The position numbers and the translations under genes are program-made. Positions 1-10,900 of a stretch of DNA of 64,000 nucleotides are shown piece after piece. The first letter of the stretch is position 1. The number at the start of each line of letters is the position of its first letter. This DNA is from Heliopora coerulea (lineage: Eukaryota > Cnidaria > Anthozoa > Scleralcyonacea > Helioporidae), in NCBI GenBank assembly GCA_030142905.1, contig JASJOG010000177.1, positions 124,001 through 188,000 on the forward strand, given 5' to 3'. The notes below the pieces were generated by a model. The model saw nothing but the letters and a program-made list of their open reading frames with translations. It searched no databases and was not told where the DNA came from.

Positions 1-47
1 CAAGAGATCGGAAAACGTCGGTATTGAGATTAGAATAGTTGAAGTAC

Positions 48-551
48 TAGTGCTGCTCCCATCGGTTCATATCCGTAATCGATTAATCGCTGTCAACAAT
101 CGATTAATATCGATTAATCGTATTGAATAAATTAAATCAATACACGTCCACAGTAGTTTGTCCTTTCCAAGAAAGGGGTGTGTTTTAGTGTTTTTAAAGT
201 TTCGAAATTTTCCAGTAGAAAAACTCAAGAAAAAAAAGTATATAATATAATTATATAAGCACAGAGGAATGGGCTAAAAAAGAAATATGCACTTTGACTG
301 TCTACGTATTGTTTTTGTTTAAAAATAACAGTGCATCAACAACAGCTGGCTTAAGTGCTGCACGCTTCTTTGAGACTACAATTGACTACAATGAGAGCGC
401 GAGAACGCTATCTCTTCGCATTTTTAATTCCAGAAAGGAAGTTCAGGTGAATACCATGCTGTGCGTGGTTATTATCAATGATCCGATTATTTTTAGGAAT
501 AATCGATTGCCAAAAAATAATCGATTAATCGATTAATCGGGAACAGCATTA
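48..551. mobile_element. hAT-type non-autonomous element (MITE)
   Basis: Imperfect terminal inverted repeats are visible: TAGTGCTGCTCCCAT at the left and, read from the other strand, TAATGCTGTTCCCGAT at the right. The flanks are an 8-bp near-duplication, TGAAGTAC at 40-47 and CGAAGTAC at 552-559. An 8-bp target duplication and this style of terminus are hAT features. Several copies of ATCGATTAATCG cluster just inside both ends (about 71-131 and 519-538), as subterminal repeats do. The only ORF inside (294-536) shows no transposase motif. The element lies about 200 bp beyond the stop codon of the nuclear receptor remnant. Confidence 0.7.
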
Positions 552-1311
552 CGAAGTACTGAACCTATTTTGCGCACAGCCATGATTTTTAAGGAAAGTC
601 GTTGAGGTTTGACGAGACTTGTTGAGACCAAGCCTTAGGATTACTTCCATTGTTGAGCTCAATATGCGATTCACCACAAATTGTTATATACCATATCTTA
701 GTTTATCGTATCGTAGTTAAAAGAATCCTCATCATTTTTTTAATCCTAGAACAGCTCTTCCACTAGTGGTGGCATGTCGATCTTACCGAATGTCTCAAAC
801 GCCGTATAGTTTTCTGTCGCTTTGGCGCTAAAAGTCTTGAGGGTTGGCAGGCACAAGAGAACTTTGTCAGGTCTGTTGGGTTGGTGAGGATACTGACTTC
901 GGACGTAGTCCCGGAGACAAGAAGAAATCTTAGGCTGCAGGTTTCCCACTCTTGCTTTATTTTTAAGTTCTGGGCAATCTGTAACGTGACAAAAAAGCTG
1001 AAATTAAATCAAGCAATCTTGCAGCCGTCCTTACAGTCAATCTCATTTGTCGTGAAAAGCAATGCCACATTCACGTTAACGTTTTGATCTCGACTTCCAA
1101 ATCCTTTTGCCTCGTTTCACACCGCGTAGAAAACTGGCACTATAACGGATAATTCCAGACAAGCATAACACGGTCCAGAATGGCGGTTGGTGCGCGAGGC
1201 CTAACCCAGGTGACCCTGTTAAACACTCTAATAACAGCAAGGCTAACTGCCAATCAAAACATCAAGCCAAAAAATTGGCGGGCAGGGGGATCTTTTTGGA
1301 CGTTCGTTGTA

Positions 1312-2939
1312 GGGTAATTCCATGGTAGTGATGACATTTTTTGAAAAAAAAAAGTTGTCAAGAATTTAAAAATAACAAGTTATTTTGGCAGTATACGTAT
1401 TCGGGGCTAATATGAAAGTCGATTTCAACAAAATATTGCTGTTGGATTGCAGTTATGTTATGTTCAATTGTGTGATACTCAAATGTTCCAATGACATCAT
1501 TTATTAGGGGAAGTGATCTTCTAACTTTTTTAGGGCAAGCTTAATATATTTCTCTTACAAATTAGTGTCTAACAACCACCAAAGTCATTAACTCTTTTAT
1601 AAAGAAAACCATATTCCTTAAATATTTTTCTATGGCCTAGTATGGTTGTTTAAATTTGAGGTCATATGGCATGTAACATGAGTCACAAAAACATCAAATT
1701 TTTAATTTTATTAACAACATACAGCGAGTAAATAGCTGTTGTTCATTATTTTCTTCCTTCTAGTGATAACTTAGCTATAAATATCAACTTAACCCATGTC
1801 AGCTTAATCTATCCCCTATGAGAGCATACCAAATATAGGTAACGTGAGTCACAATGTAACGTGAGTCACGAGATTAGAAAAGTAGACTTATCATAGATCA
1901 AAAATAAAAAGCAGGTACATGAAGTAGTTCCTAAACTAGTGGTACTGTACCTGTAGTGCTATTGCTAAACTAGTGCTACTATGGAAAAGATTGTTCGACA
2001 TGCCTTGACAGAAGATACTGACATGCCTCAATGTGATAATGACTGACAATGGGAGTGAAGCTGGTGGAAGTAGTTTGACAAATGAGGAACACTGTCAGTT
2101 TGAAGTTGGAGATTGATATGCTGTGGAGTATGAAGGCAAAGTTTATCCTGGGGAAGTAAAGTCTGTTATGGCTGATGATGTCCAGGTGTCAGTGATGATA
2201 TGAGCTGGGAAATACTGGAAGTGGCCTACAATTCCAGATGAAATTTTTTATCAACAAGATAAGTTTGTGAGAAAGTTAAGTACACCGGTAGTAGTAAATT
2301 CCCGTGGACACTTTCAGTTTTCAGACCTTTAAGCACATTATCGCAGTTAGGTTATGTACATATTTTACTTTTGTACAGTATTATGATACCTTTATATAAT
2401 ATTTTATGTAATTTGTTGTTGATTCAAGTTTAAAGTAAGATGATACACTTGAGTTGTCCCATGTATTAGTGTTCATGTGTTAGAAGCTATTGGAAACAAT
2501 TCTGAACTGAAATACTGAGATGTACTTTATACGTAACATGAGTCACGTAACGTGAGTCACATGTATAATGTAGCAATCCTTACTATTGTAATCCAAAATA
2601 TAAAATTTCTTTGTGTTAGTGGTTTGCCTAACATATAGTCTGTTACTTGATAGACATTGGATGTTTAGCCTTACTATCATTTCCGAAGAAATTCAAAAAT
2701 AGTTAGGTTGGTGTTACCTCATGTCACTTTATCGTAATATGAGTCACACACCAATTTACAGCCACCAATATTATCATGTTATAATCAAATGTTTAATTTT
2801 TACTGTGAATCAGTAACTTACTATTATTTGTACCAGCATGCAAAAATATGACAGAAAAAATATATTAGTTATTACACCAGATCAAAATTACTCTGATAAT
2901 TTTGTTCAGAATGTAACATGAGTCACCATGGAATTACCC
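1312..2939. mobile_element. DNA transposon with GGGTAATTCCATGG inverted repeats
   Basis: The ends are GGGTAATTCCATGG at 1312 and its reverse complement ending at 2939, flanked by TGTA on both sides (1308-1311 and 2940-2943), consistent with a 4-bp target duplication. Length is about 1.63 kb. The interior carries at least seven copies of a motif close to RTAACRTGAGTCAC and the remnant of one ORF. The element lies in the intron between the last two exons of the receptor remnant. I cannot assign a superfamily; a 4-bp duplication leaves several open. Confidence 0.75.
2045..2332 (+). pseudogene. Decayed transposon ORF, C-terminal part
   Basis: One reading frame from 2045 to the TAA at 2330-2332 is protein-like apart from two internal stops. 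It contains YAVEYEGKVYPGEVKSV, then KYWKWPTIPDEIFYQQD, and ends with RGHFQFSDL. I recall this spacing (tyrosine and PGEV segment, WKWP, RGxFxF) from C-terminal regions of proteins repeated many times in invertebrate genomes, but I do not know its biochemical role. It lies inside the inverted-repeat element, so it is most likely that element's own protein. Confidence 0.5.
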
Positions 2940-3386
2940 TGTAGTACAATAAACCGTCATAGGCGTAGAAATGACCAATGTAGGAGCCAGAAACTTAAAC
3001 AAAAAATAGCTCCTATGTCCGTTACAGAGTTCAGTGAGCTGACCCTAGTGAACTGTAACGTTTCGACAGCAGTTCTTACTTACTCAGCACCAACATTTTT
3101 TCGTTTGAACAGCTATCTCACGGGGGTTAACATCTACTCTGTCGTGTTCAATGATAATGTTGGTTAGCTTTCACGACTATTCTGTCGTATTCTACGCCTT
3201 TTCTGTTAGCTTCAACACTTAATCTGAAAGTCCTCTCTACTAAGTAGTAATTCGACTTCCGTTTGGGCTACATTTAAATTGAGTGAACGACTGCAAAGGG
3301 AGAAAACTTTGGGTCAGTTTATCAGCAAGGTTTAGGCTTGGTGACGTTATCGCATTAAAAATGTTCAATTCGAGAGTAATATGGCT

Positions 3387-3441
3387 GAATAAATAAATAG
3401 ATAAATAAATAAATAGATAAATAAATAAATAGATAAATAAA
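3387..3441. repeat. Tetranucleotide repeat (AAAT/AGAT mixed)
   Basis: Alternating AAATAAAT and AGATAAAT units run for about 55 bp. The repeat begins about a dozen bases downstream, in the minus-strand sense, of the splice donor of the large ligand-binding exon. It creates a repetitive Tyr/Leu/Ile shadow ORF that I do not regard as coding. Confidence 0.85.
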
Positions 3442-5169
3442 CAATGTACTAACCACATGTCAATAATACCAGATCGCAAAGGCAGGCAAACTCGTTTCGA
3501 TCAGGACTAACAAAGCGCAACTTCCCAGTAAACTCGTCGTGATCCTCCATCATATTTTGGCTCCAACCCATTTTCAAAACTTCCTCGTGTGGCAGACATA
3601 GTGTCTTCCCAAAGACTGTAATACCTTTGGGATGACCAAGGGACCGGTAGGAAAGCCTCAGGACAATCAAGTCCATCCAGGACGCCCTGAGAAGGCATAC
3701 TTTGTCTTCCAAATCCAGCTCGCCAAAACCGGGAACAAATTTGGACCAAATGATTATATTTCTCAACTCTTAATAACCAGCTTGGAGGAAGGCGTTCAAA
3801 TTGTATGTCCTGGACTCATCTTGTAAACCTGTACAATCTGCTTCAGGAATTTTATCTGGCTCACCATCCCTCAGCTGATCTAAATAAGAAGGCAGCGTTA
3901 GCGACACTGCATTTAACTGAATCTTTAGCAAGAAAAAATAAAAAATCAGCTGTTTGTTAGATGAACTTGCTCCTGCTGAAAACAACTGGTGAATTGACTA
4001 AAATTTAACGTAAGTTTACAAACGTTTTGCAGCAAAGCAAGATATTTAAAAGTCAACAAAACGAAAAGGTTTTAGTGACTAGCCCTGCTGGAGTGTATTC
4101 ATAAACCTACAAGAACTCAAATACCCGAAATGGTTCCAAAAGATCACCGATTTACTTAGGATAATAAAGGCAAAACCTTCCTAGTACAACTAACGTGGAA
4201 ATAAAATGCTTTCCAGTGGAAGCGAATATCATGTCTGGCAGCCACAGAACCTATCGTAAACCCTATGCCACACCACAGATGTCGAGACGCGTAACTGAAG
4301 TATCACTCCAGTCAATGTTAAACACGAAAACGAGGTGTCTTGGATAATGGTACCCTTTAGTCAACTACGTGAAACGCTTTGGAGAGACCTGGGAATATAG
4401 CACTACGTAGCTGCTCTTTTCCATATTAATATGAACTTCACAGGTAAAACTAGCTAAGGCCGTCATTCTTTAGTGACCTGTAACTTCGCCTGATATCATT
4501 TATCAAGCGTGGTAGTAAGTGGTTAATACATATAATATGTTCATATATAAGTGAGTATGGACATTCTCTCTCAAATTTGGCGACATCCTGGCAAAAAAAA
4601 ATTAAACGAACCCTTCCAGTTCCTCACTCTGTAACATTGAAATATTAATCGTGCGAATTTCTGCCAGCCCAGCCAGTCACATTCCAACTCAACTGGTGCA
4701 GCGATGGAAAAAAACGATCTGTTCGGTGATTATCAGCACAGTATCGGTACAAAAAGATAGTTTCTATTTTCAATGCTCCTTGAAATTTATGTTTTATATC
4801 AGGTTAATAACGGAACAAGATCGGCACTTGCACATAATCCATAATCCAGAAAACTTAATTTTTGACACTTTTTCGAATTCTTCGTGGTGGAAAATATTAA
4901 CATACATTTGGAGCAGTTGCCACTATTTATTTATTCGTGCTATTTTCTTTAATCAACACAGTAAAAGAACTCACTTATGATTCCTATGTAGCCAATATCA
5001 TCAGTCGGAGTTGTTGGAGACAATTGCAAACCGTCACTGCTGGACATGTTTGAACTGCTGCTAACATTACTGTCTTTACTGGGTCGACGTTTCTTGCCTT
5101 TCTCTTTAGTGTCCTGTGTTTGTGATTTATGATGGTGCCTTCCACAGGGCATTCTGTCCTCACGTACCG

Positions 5170-7129
5170 CTAGAAAGAAAAATAAAAGGAAATCGTTTTA
5201 AATTATTAATTATACTATAAAGACAATTCTCCAAGCATTTTCATACGTCGTTACCAATAAACTATTTAAGAACAGATCCACAGCTGGCGTCACTAAAATA
5301 TTAAACCAGTCAGCCAATGACCTTTGTTCATTTGTAAAGATTACATATCAGATGATTGTTTTCGTATACATCTATATATGAGACATGAGCTTGACAAACG
5401 TCCACATAATGTCCATATTCATCAACGTTGGAAAAGTTTTATGGTGTTTCTGTTGTATCTGTACCACGAATACAATCGAAACTGCTGTGTCCCTTCCTTT
5501 TTAGAACCTAAATTGATTCTTTCAAACAGTTTGAACAATCCTCCAGCAGTTTGACGAACGTAAAGTACTCACACGAACACGTCACTGGGTTACCATCCTA
5601 CTTTGACCTTTTTCACGGTATTCAAGGTCACGAATTCTTCCATAGCTACCTCACTGATTGGCCCTACTGTCTTTCCTACGTGGACAAGATTTCCTTTTTT
5701 GAAAACATTCACCGCCCCAAAAGGAATTTTTTATTATCATTATTTGAAAGACTTTATTTCAACGGATTAGCTCTGTCAGACAACAAAAAATGGACTCACA
5801 TCAATGGCGTCGTATATTGATTAGTCTCTCCGTGCAACTTTGTGTTATAGCTCCATGATCGCGGTAATCAACTTACTGACCCTGTTCTCTCACTACGGTG
5901 CCTTTTTGTATGTGCCTTCTGTCCTTCGTATATGGCAATTTGAAACATCTGTTCTTCTTCTTTGATCCCAACTAGTTGTACCATTCCTCCTGCGCACACC
6001 ATGACTACCGGCTTCTCAAATTCGTTCTTCCATTGTTTCTTCATTGCATGGTTCCTTCTTTTCCTTCACACCCTTCAGTAACTACTCGTTCCACAAACAT
6101 TTGATACTTTGCACACCTCCATAATAACTTCCACCATAACTCTTTCGAAAATTTCCGGTCACCTCAACCATTGCCCTTCACGACTCTCTTCCAATGCCAT
6201 TCAAGCTTCACCATCTTGTCTCGTATGTCTTCTCTGAGAACCACTCCAACTCAATTGCTCCTACTGTCTTCACCCGCACAATTATATGGTCTATACTCCG
6301 TGTCTAGCAACCCTTCCATTTAGCTTTTTGCGCACACAGAATGTGGACCTTTCTCATATATTATTTTTCCCAACAACTACAATCTGCCCTCCTTTTTCTG
6401 CTAAAAAACTATATACCGATCTATCGCCTATACTTAAAAACGAACCACCACTTATACAACATCCATTGGAAGTTATCATGACATTTCCATGACTGACTTT
6501 TTCATTTACATATTTCACAATCGCACACTTGGTCTAAACTCAATTACTCTGGCCTTTCTGTTTTCACCTTGGCCCATAGTGGAAGCATACTTAGGTCTTT
6601 TCCATGGAGTCTTGGCCCCCAACACTATACCAAACACATGTTCTACTATTTTAATCTAGCTAATGTCAGACAATATTTCTCGTCAAAGGGAGATCTCCCG
6701 AAGGTTTAAAACCTTCTTTCGTTCATTGTCTACTTAGACACTTTGTGGCAATTGTGTATCTCGAACTACATATATCGGGAATTCTGGACATCGTTTATTT
6801 TCACCAGAGCGATGAAAATTGTCATCAACAGATTTTAAAACAGCAAAACGTCCGGGATTGCAAACCACAGACACATGCAAATGATACCCAAATATTTCAA
6901 CTCTTCTTTTAGTTAAATGTATAACAAAATAATGAAATCCGTTAAATCACTCCGGGCACAACTAGGCCTTTGTTACGACTGTTCATACGTCTGAAACACT
7001 TTGTCTCCGCATTATAGCCTATCGAAGCAGGGAGAAATGTGATCGTTTTCTATTTTACAATTTTATATCATTTTGTCTGTACAAATATAAATTTGCGTTT
7101 AGGCATAGACGGACAGATAACGTCATAAG
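5170..7129. other. Non-coding stretch between receptor exons of opposite orientation
   Basis: I read both strands for the missing first zinc finger of the receptor and for N-terminal Pellino exons and found neither. The ORFs here (5324-5554, 5551-5820, 6286-6492) show no recognisable motif. Part of the region (about 5900-6600) is pyrimidine-rich on the plus strand. The boundary of the inverted receptor segment must lie here or just beyond 7256, but no junction repeat is obvious. Confidence 0.5.
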
Positions 7130-7256
7130 CAGGTCAGAATAAATTGACCCACGAAGCCTAAGGACAACAATTCTTGTGATATCAACCGGCTTACTAGAAA
7201 TAAGTGCCAGGCCTGTCGATTCCAGAAGTGCCTCACAACTGGAATGCTGAAAGAAG
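7130..7256 (+). pseudogene. Nuclear receptor DNA-binding exon (second zinc finger), inverted
   Basis: The plus strand encodes [20 protein letters not shown] followed by [10 protein letters not shown], the second zinc finger and its helix in nuclear receptors. The exon ends GAAG before GTCTGT, in phase 1. That phase matches the hinge exon at 4975-5169, and a join would read GMLKEAVREDRMP, as the family expects. But this exon is on the plus strand and the hinge exon is on the minus strand. Where the first cysteine of the finger, followed by Pro, is expected there is TGA (7145-7147), one base from a Cys codon. The 5' edge is uncertain; 7130 assumes the acceptor before CAGGTC or GTCAGA. No first zinc finger was found nearby. 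Confidence 0.75.
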
Positions 7257-7932
7257 GTCTGTATAAAATATTTTATTTATGAATACATGGAGTAAGTACT
7301 CTTATTTATCACATAGTTGTAGCGCGACGGAACGGCAATGAATCAGTGACCTATGAGCTCTCCAGTTGTGGAGGACAGTGAGAAGAGTCACCTCGCTGTG
7401 CCAGGAGGACGAAGGTGGGACCTCAAACGAAAAAAAGGGGTGAAGAGATTATATCGTGATTAACTATGAAGCGTGTGTATGTGTATCTGCACATGTACAA
7501 GAACCCAGTAATAAACAGAACGATGAAATCCAAATTTATTTTTAATCATTCAAACCAAATACCACTGCACTACTACATTCTATATGAAGCCTCTTTGATG
7601 ATGAACTAAGAAGGTCAGTTACCTCAACCTCGGTAACCACTTTGGTAATTAAGCTCGACGTTTTGCAACTCGGTTGATAACCGACGTGGTTGCCTCGGTT
7701 TCGGCAACTAACCTATCAAATGTTTCTTTGTTTTTCCAGGATATAAAGAATGTTGTTAACGCACTTCTTTATAAACAAAATTAATGTGGGGGATTTATGC
7801 GATTTCAAACCTCGCAACATGTAGATTCAACGCACAAATACTGAAAATTTTGAACTCTTTACCATTCTTCAACTGATCGCTTATTCCGTATGTAATAGAA
7901 ATTAAAAAGAAAATTAAATGTACATCACACAG

Positions 7933-10900
7933 GAGAAGGCAATGAAATGGACTCAACAGGATGGAATGATGGATGGCTTAACGACCAATGGAGTGTTAAT
8001 TATGCATCCCCAGAGCGGGGAGCACGGTGTGCTGTCAAATCATCCAAGAATATGGCGGGAGGTGTCTATCGCTGCGGACGTCTATGGCCTGAGAAGAGCA
8101 AGATCGGACCGGGGTGTGGGGAAAAAGGTGAGTAAATCCGTGGCGGACCCAGGATTTGCGAAAAGAGGGGACCAAACCAAGGTTTTGAGATGGCTACGTT
8201 AACCCTGGGGAAACCTGATGTTTGTTCGGGGCAGGATATTCCTTATATTATTTAAAGAAATACTTCTCTGTATTTTGAAACATTTATCAAAATCATGTGT
8301 TTTTGACTAGAAGCATATTGATTGGTTTGTTCTTCGATTTCAGGAAGATTTCAAGTTTCCTGTTTGGTTTCTGTAATTTGTAGGTGGGGAATGAGTCGAA
8401 CGTCCTTAAGGATGGTACTTTAATCGATCTTTGTGGAGCTATTTTGTTGTGGAGATCGCGCGAAGGAATGGCAAAGATGCCCGTGAGTAAACTTAGCTGT
8501 TACCATAGGCGTCGCATGGGTGTGGTAAGGTGTATGTTGTCCCCACCGGGATCTTGCACCGACATGAACCATCATGTAGGCCTACAACGTTGCAACTTCC
8601 CACGATACAATACGTTTACCGATACATCATACAGCTGTAACTATACCCGATACCGGGTACCACAGGATCGTAGGTTACCGGGTGTCGGGTACCTGGAAGT
8701 TTTAAGACTGGAGAAAAGGAACTGCGAAGAGTAATCGGGAGAAAAGAATATTCAAACTATTTGATCGGTTTTCAATATAATTATTTAAAATTAAATCCAA
8801 ACTTATATATGGATTGATAGTCAAGTTTTTAAAAGGCTTTAGATCAACGCAGTTAGCAACAGAAATGCTTGCTTACTGACACACTTGAAAAATTTTTTAT
8901 TCACCGATTTTCTAGCTTTCAAGAAAGCCAATACTAAAGCCATATCCAAAAACTTCCGGTAAAATTTCACCGGATGCTGGATACTATCAGATAGGCAGAT
9001 TTTAGCGGGTCTGGATACCGGCATCCGGGCCCGGTACATCCCTGTGCGACAATACATTAATAACATATATTGAAGAGGACTCAGGAGTTCCTATAGTTGA
9101 CATATTGCTTAGTCATCCGGTTGTGTTCTCCATCTTCGTTCTGAGCAGAACGATGTTTATTCCTCGTTTCAACATCGCTTCATGAATGATCAGTTAGAAT
9201 TGATTCAGTACTAAACAAAGACTATTATTTGTAAGGTTTGTTGATGTATATTGCAGAAGTTAATAAGTAAATTTGTCTTGAAGGAAACGTTTCGATATTT
9301 AGTTTCGGTCTATCGTTGCTCGACTACGTTCATGTACAAATAATAATTATACACTATATACAATATATATGTACGTAATTTGGCATTTATACTTCATATG
9401 ATAAAAAATTATAAAAACGAGAAGGGAAATTGAGTGTAAATAATAAAACGAAAGCCCTTTGCAAAACCGAGGCATTTTGAGGAAAAGCAATTAGGTGTCT
9501 TCATACCTCAGTTAATTGATTGCATCATGTCGAAAAATGTCGTGGCCAGGTCAAAATCCAGCACTGACTATCACGCCATGGGTATTTATACAACCCCAGC
9601 TGGCTCTTAACGGCAATTTTAATAACCACAACACAATGAGAAGACTAACACGAAGAAATTACGATTTTTTTTGTTACAGTCTGTTGGTGACATTGAAGAA
9701 ATGAGACAGAGGCTAAATGCATCAAAGCCCCAGTGTCCGGTCGGTCTCATGACGTTAGAGTTCCCGTCGAGTCCCAGGACGTTATCGTGTAGCGTGAGTA
9801 TTTGGATAGCTGTTGGGACTAGTCTAGTGAACCGCTAGAGTGGGTATTTAGATGGTTGTTCAGGCTGTTGAATCTTGTCCATTGTATCCGTTCTCCAAAC
9901 AGTGAAAATAGTATTTATAAGAGAAGCTGAGATACTGTATGGTTGCGACATGTGGCGCTATAAGTCGAAGAAGTACTCTGATATAACTCTCAATATCGAT
10001 TGAAAAGTTTTCCTTCAACTTTTATCGCATTTAGATGTGAAAAAACACGCCTTGGAAATACTGTCTAGCTAATTTTTAAAGAACTATACTCCATTCAAAA
10101 TTTCTTTGCTGAATTATATTTGATGAATGGGGCTCGTAACCAGTTTCTTTAACAACTGTTTCAAGTCAGCTATGGGCCCTTCAATTTGGAAATATCTAAA
10201 ACCATCGCTCCGTTTAGAAGGAATATCCGTATTGTCTGTATAAAATTTAGATCGTTGTATTCATTGAACTTACAGCCCTTCAGTGACAACTCAAACCGCA
10301 ATCTTTTCTTTTTTATTCCATTATTCTGTTGATATCTTAGACGAAGGCGAAAACGCCGCATGTGTACTTAGTTTGTGGACATGTTCATGGTTACCACACC
10401 TGGAATTCACCCATGTACGACGGCGAGTCGAGGTGCTGTCCTGTTTGTCGACAGGTAAAGTTTGACGAAGGTCGACGCTTGTTAGGAATGTCATGGTAAG
10501 GTGGGAGCCTCCGGCTTGGTGGAACCAGCTACCTCAGTGAACTCTTGCATTAATGAAAACTCTTTGCTAACTGGGGAACTCCTGACTGGGTGGGGAACAC
10601 CTGACTGGGAAGGGAACTCCTAGCTATGTGGTGAACTTCTGGCTCGTTGGAGAACTCCTGACAAGGTGGGCACTCTGACTAAGTGGGAACTCTTTGCCTG
10701 GCGGTAACTCCTGACTAGGTAGGAACTCTTGGGAAATGAGGAGACCTGTCACTAAGTGGAAGCCTCTTGGGTACATGGTAAACTTCCTGGCTAGTTACTA
10801 TTTACGGGAGTCTTAGTATTCATCCCGTGATTATAACACTAGGTTGGACCTTACATTCGCCTTCAGCTGGGTCTTGAAGCAGCCCTGTGGGTAGACAAAT

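Larger units (their letters stand above)
746..5169 (-). pseudogene. Nuclear receptor remnant: hinge and ligand-binding domain exons
   Basis: Three minus-strand exons join in the same phase. The hinge exon 4975-5169 begins VREDRMPCGR, the sequence expected just after a receptor DNA-binding domain, then is Lys/Ser rich. The exon 3454-3879 encodes helices 1 to 8, with WSKFVPGFGELDLEDK (helix 3 to 5 signature) and LLRASWMDLIVL. The last exon 746-978 encodes helices 9 to 12, with YVRSQYPHQPNR and a PPLVEELF activation helix before TGA. All junctions have GT/AG ends and phase 1. An in-frame TAA at 3770-3772 falls at the start of helix 3, between QAGY and ELRN, where relatives often have Lys or Arg. 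Family placement is uncertain: the hinge resembles NR3/NR5/NR6, helix 10 resembles NR2, and cnidarian NR3E is a candidate. A 58-nt intron removing the stop is formally possible but would delete conserved helix residues. Confidence 0.8.

Noticed and set aside
3770..3827. A 58-nt intron removing the TAA from the receptor ligand-binding domain
   Set aside because: Donor, acceptor and phase are possible, but the intron would delete about 20 residues including the QAGY part of helix 3 that aligns with relatives, and the acceptor lacks a pyrimidine tract. Kept as an alternative in the receptor entry.
5551..5820. 89-codon plus-strand ORF
   Set aside because: No recognisable motif, no splice-consistent partner, and chance length for AT-rich DNA.
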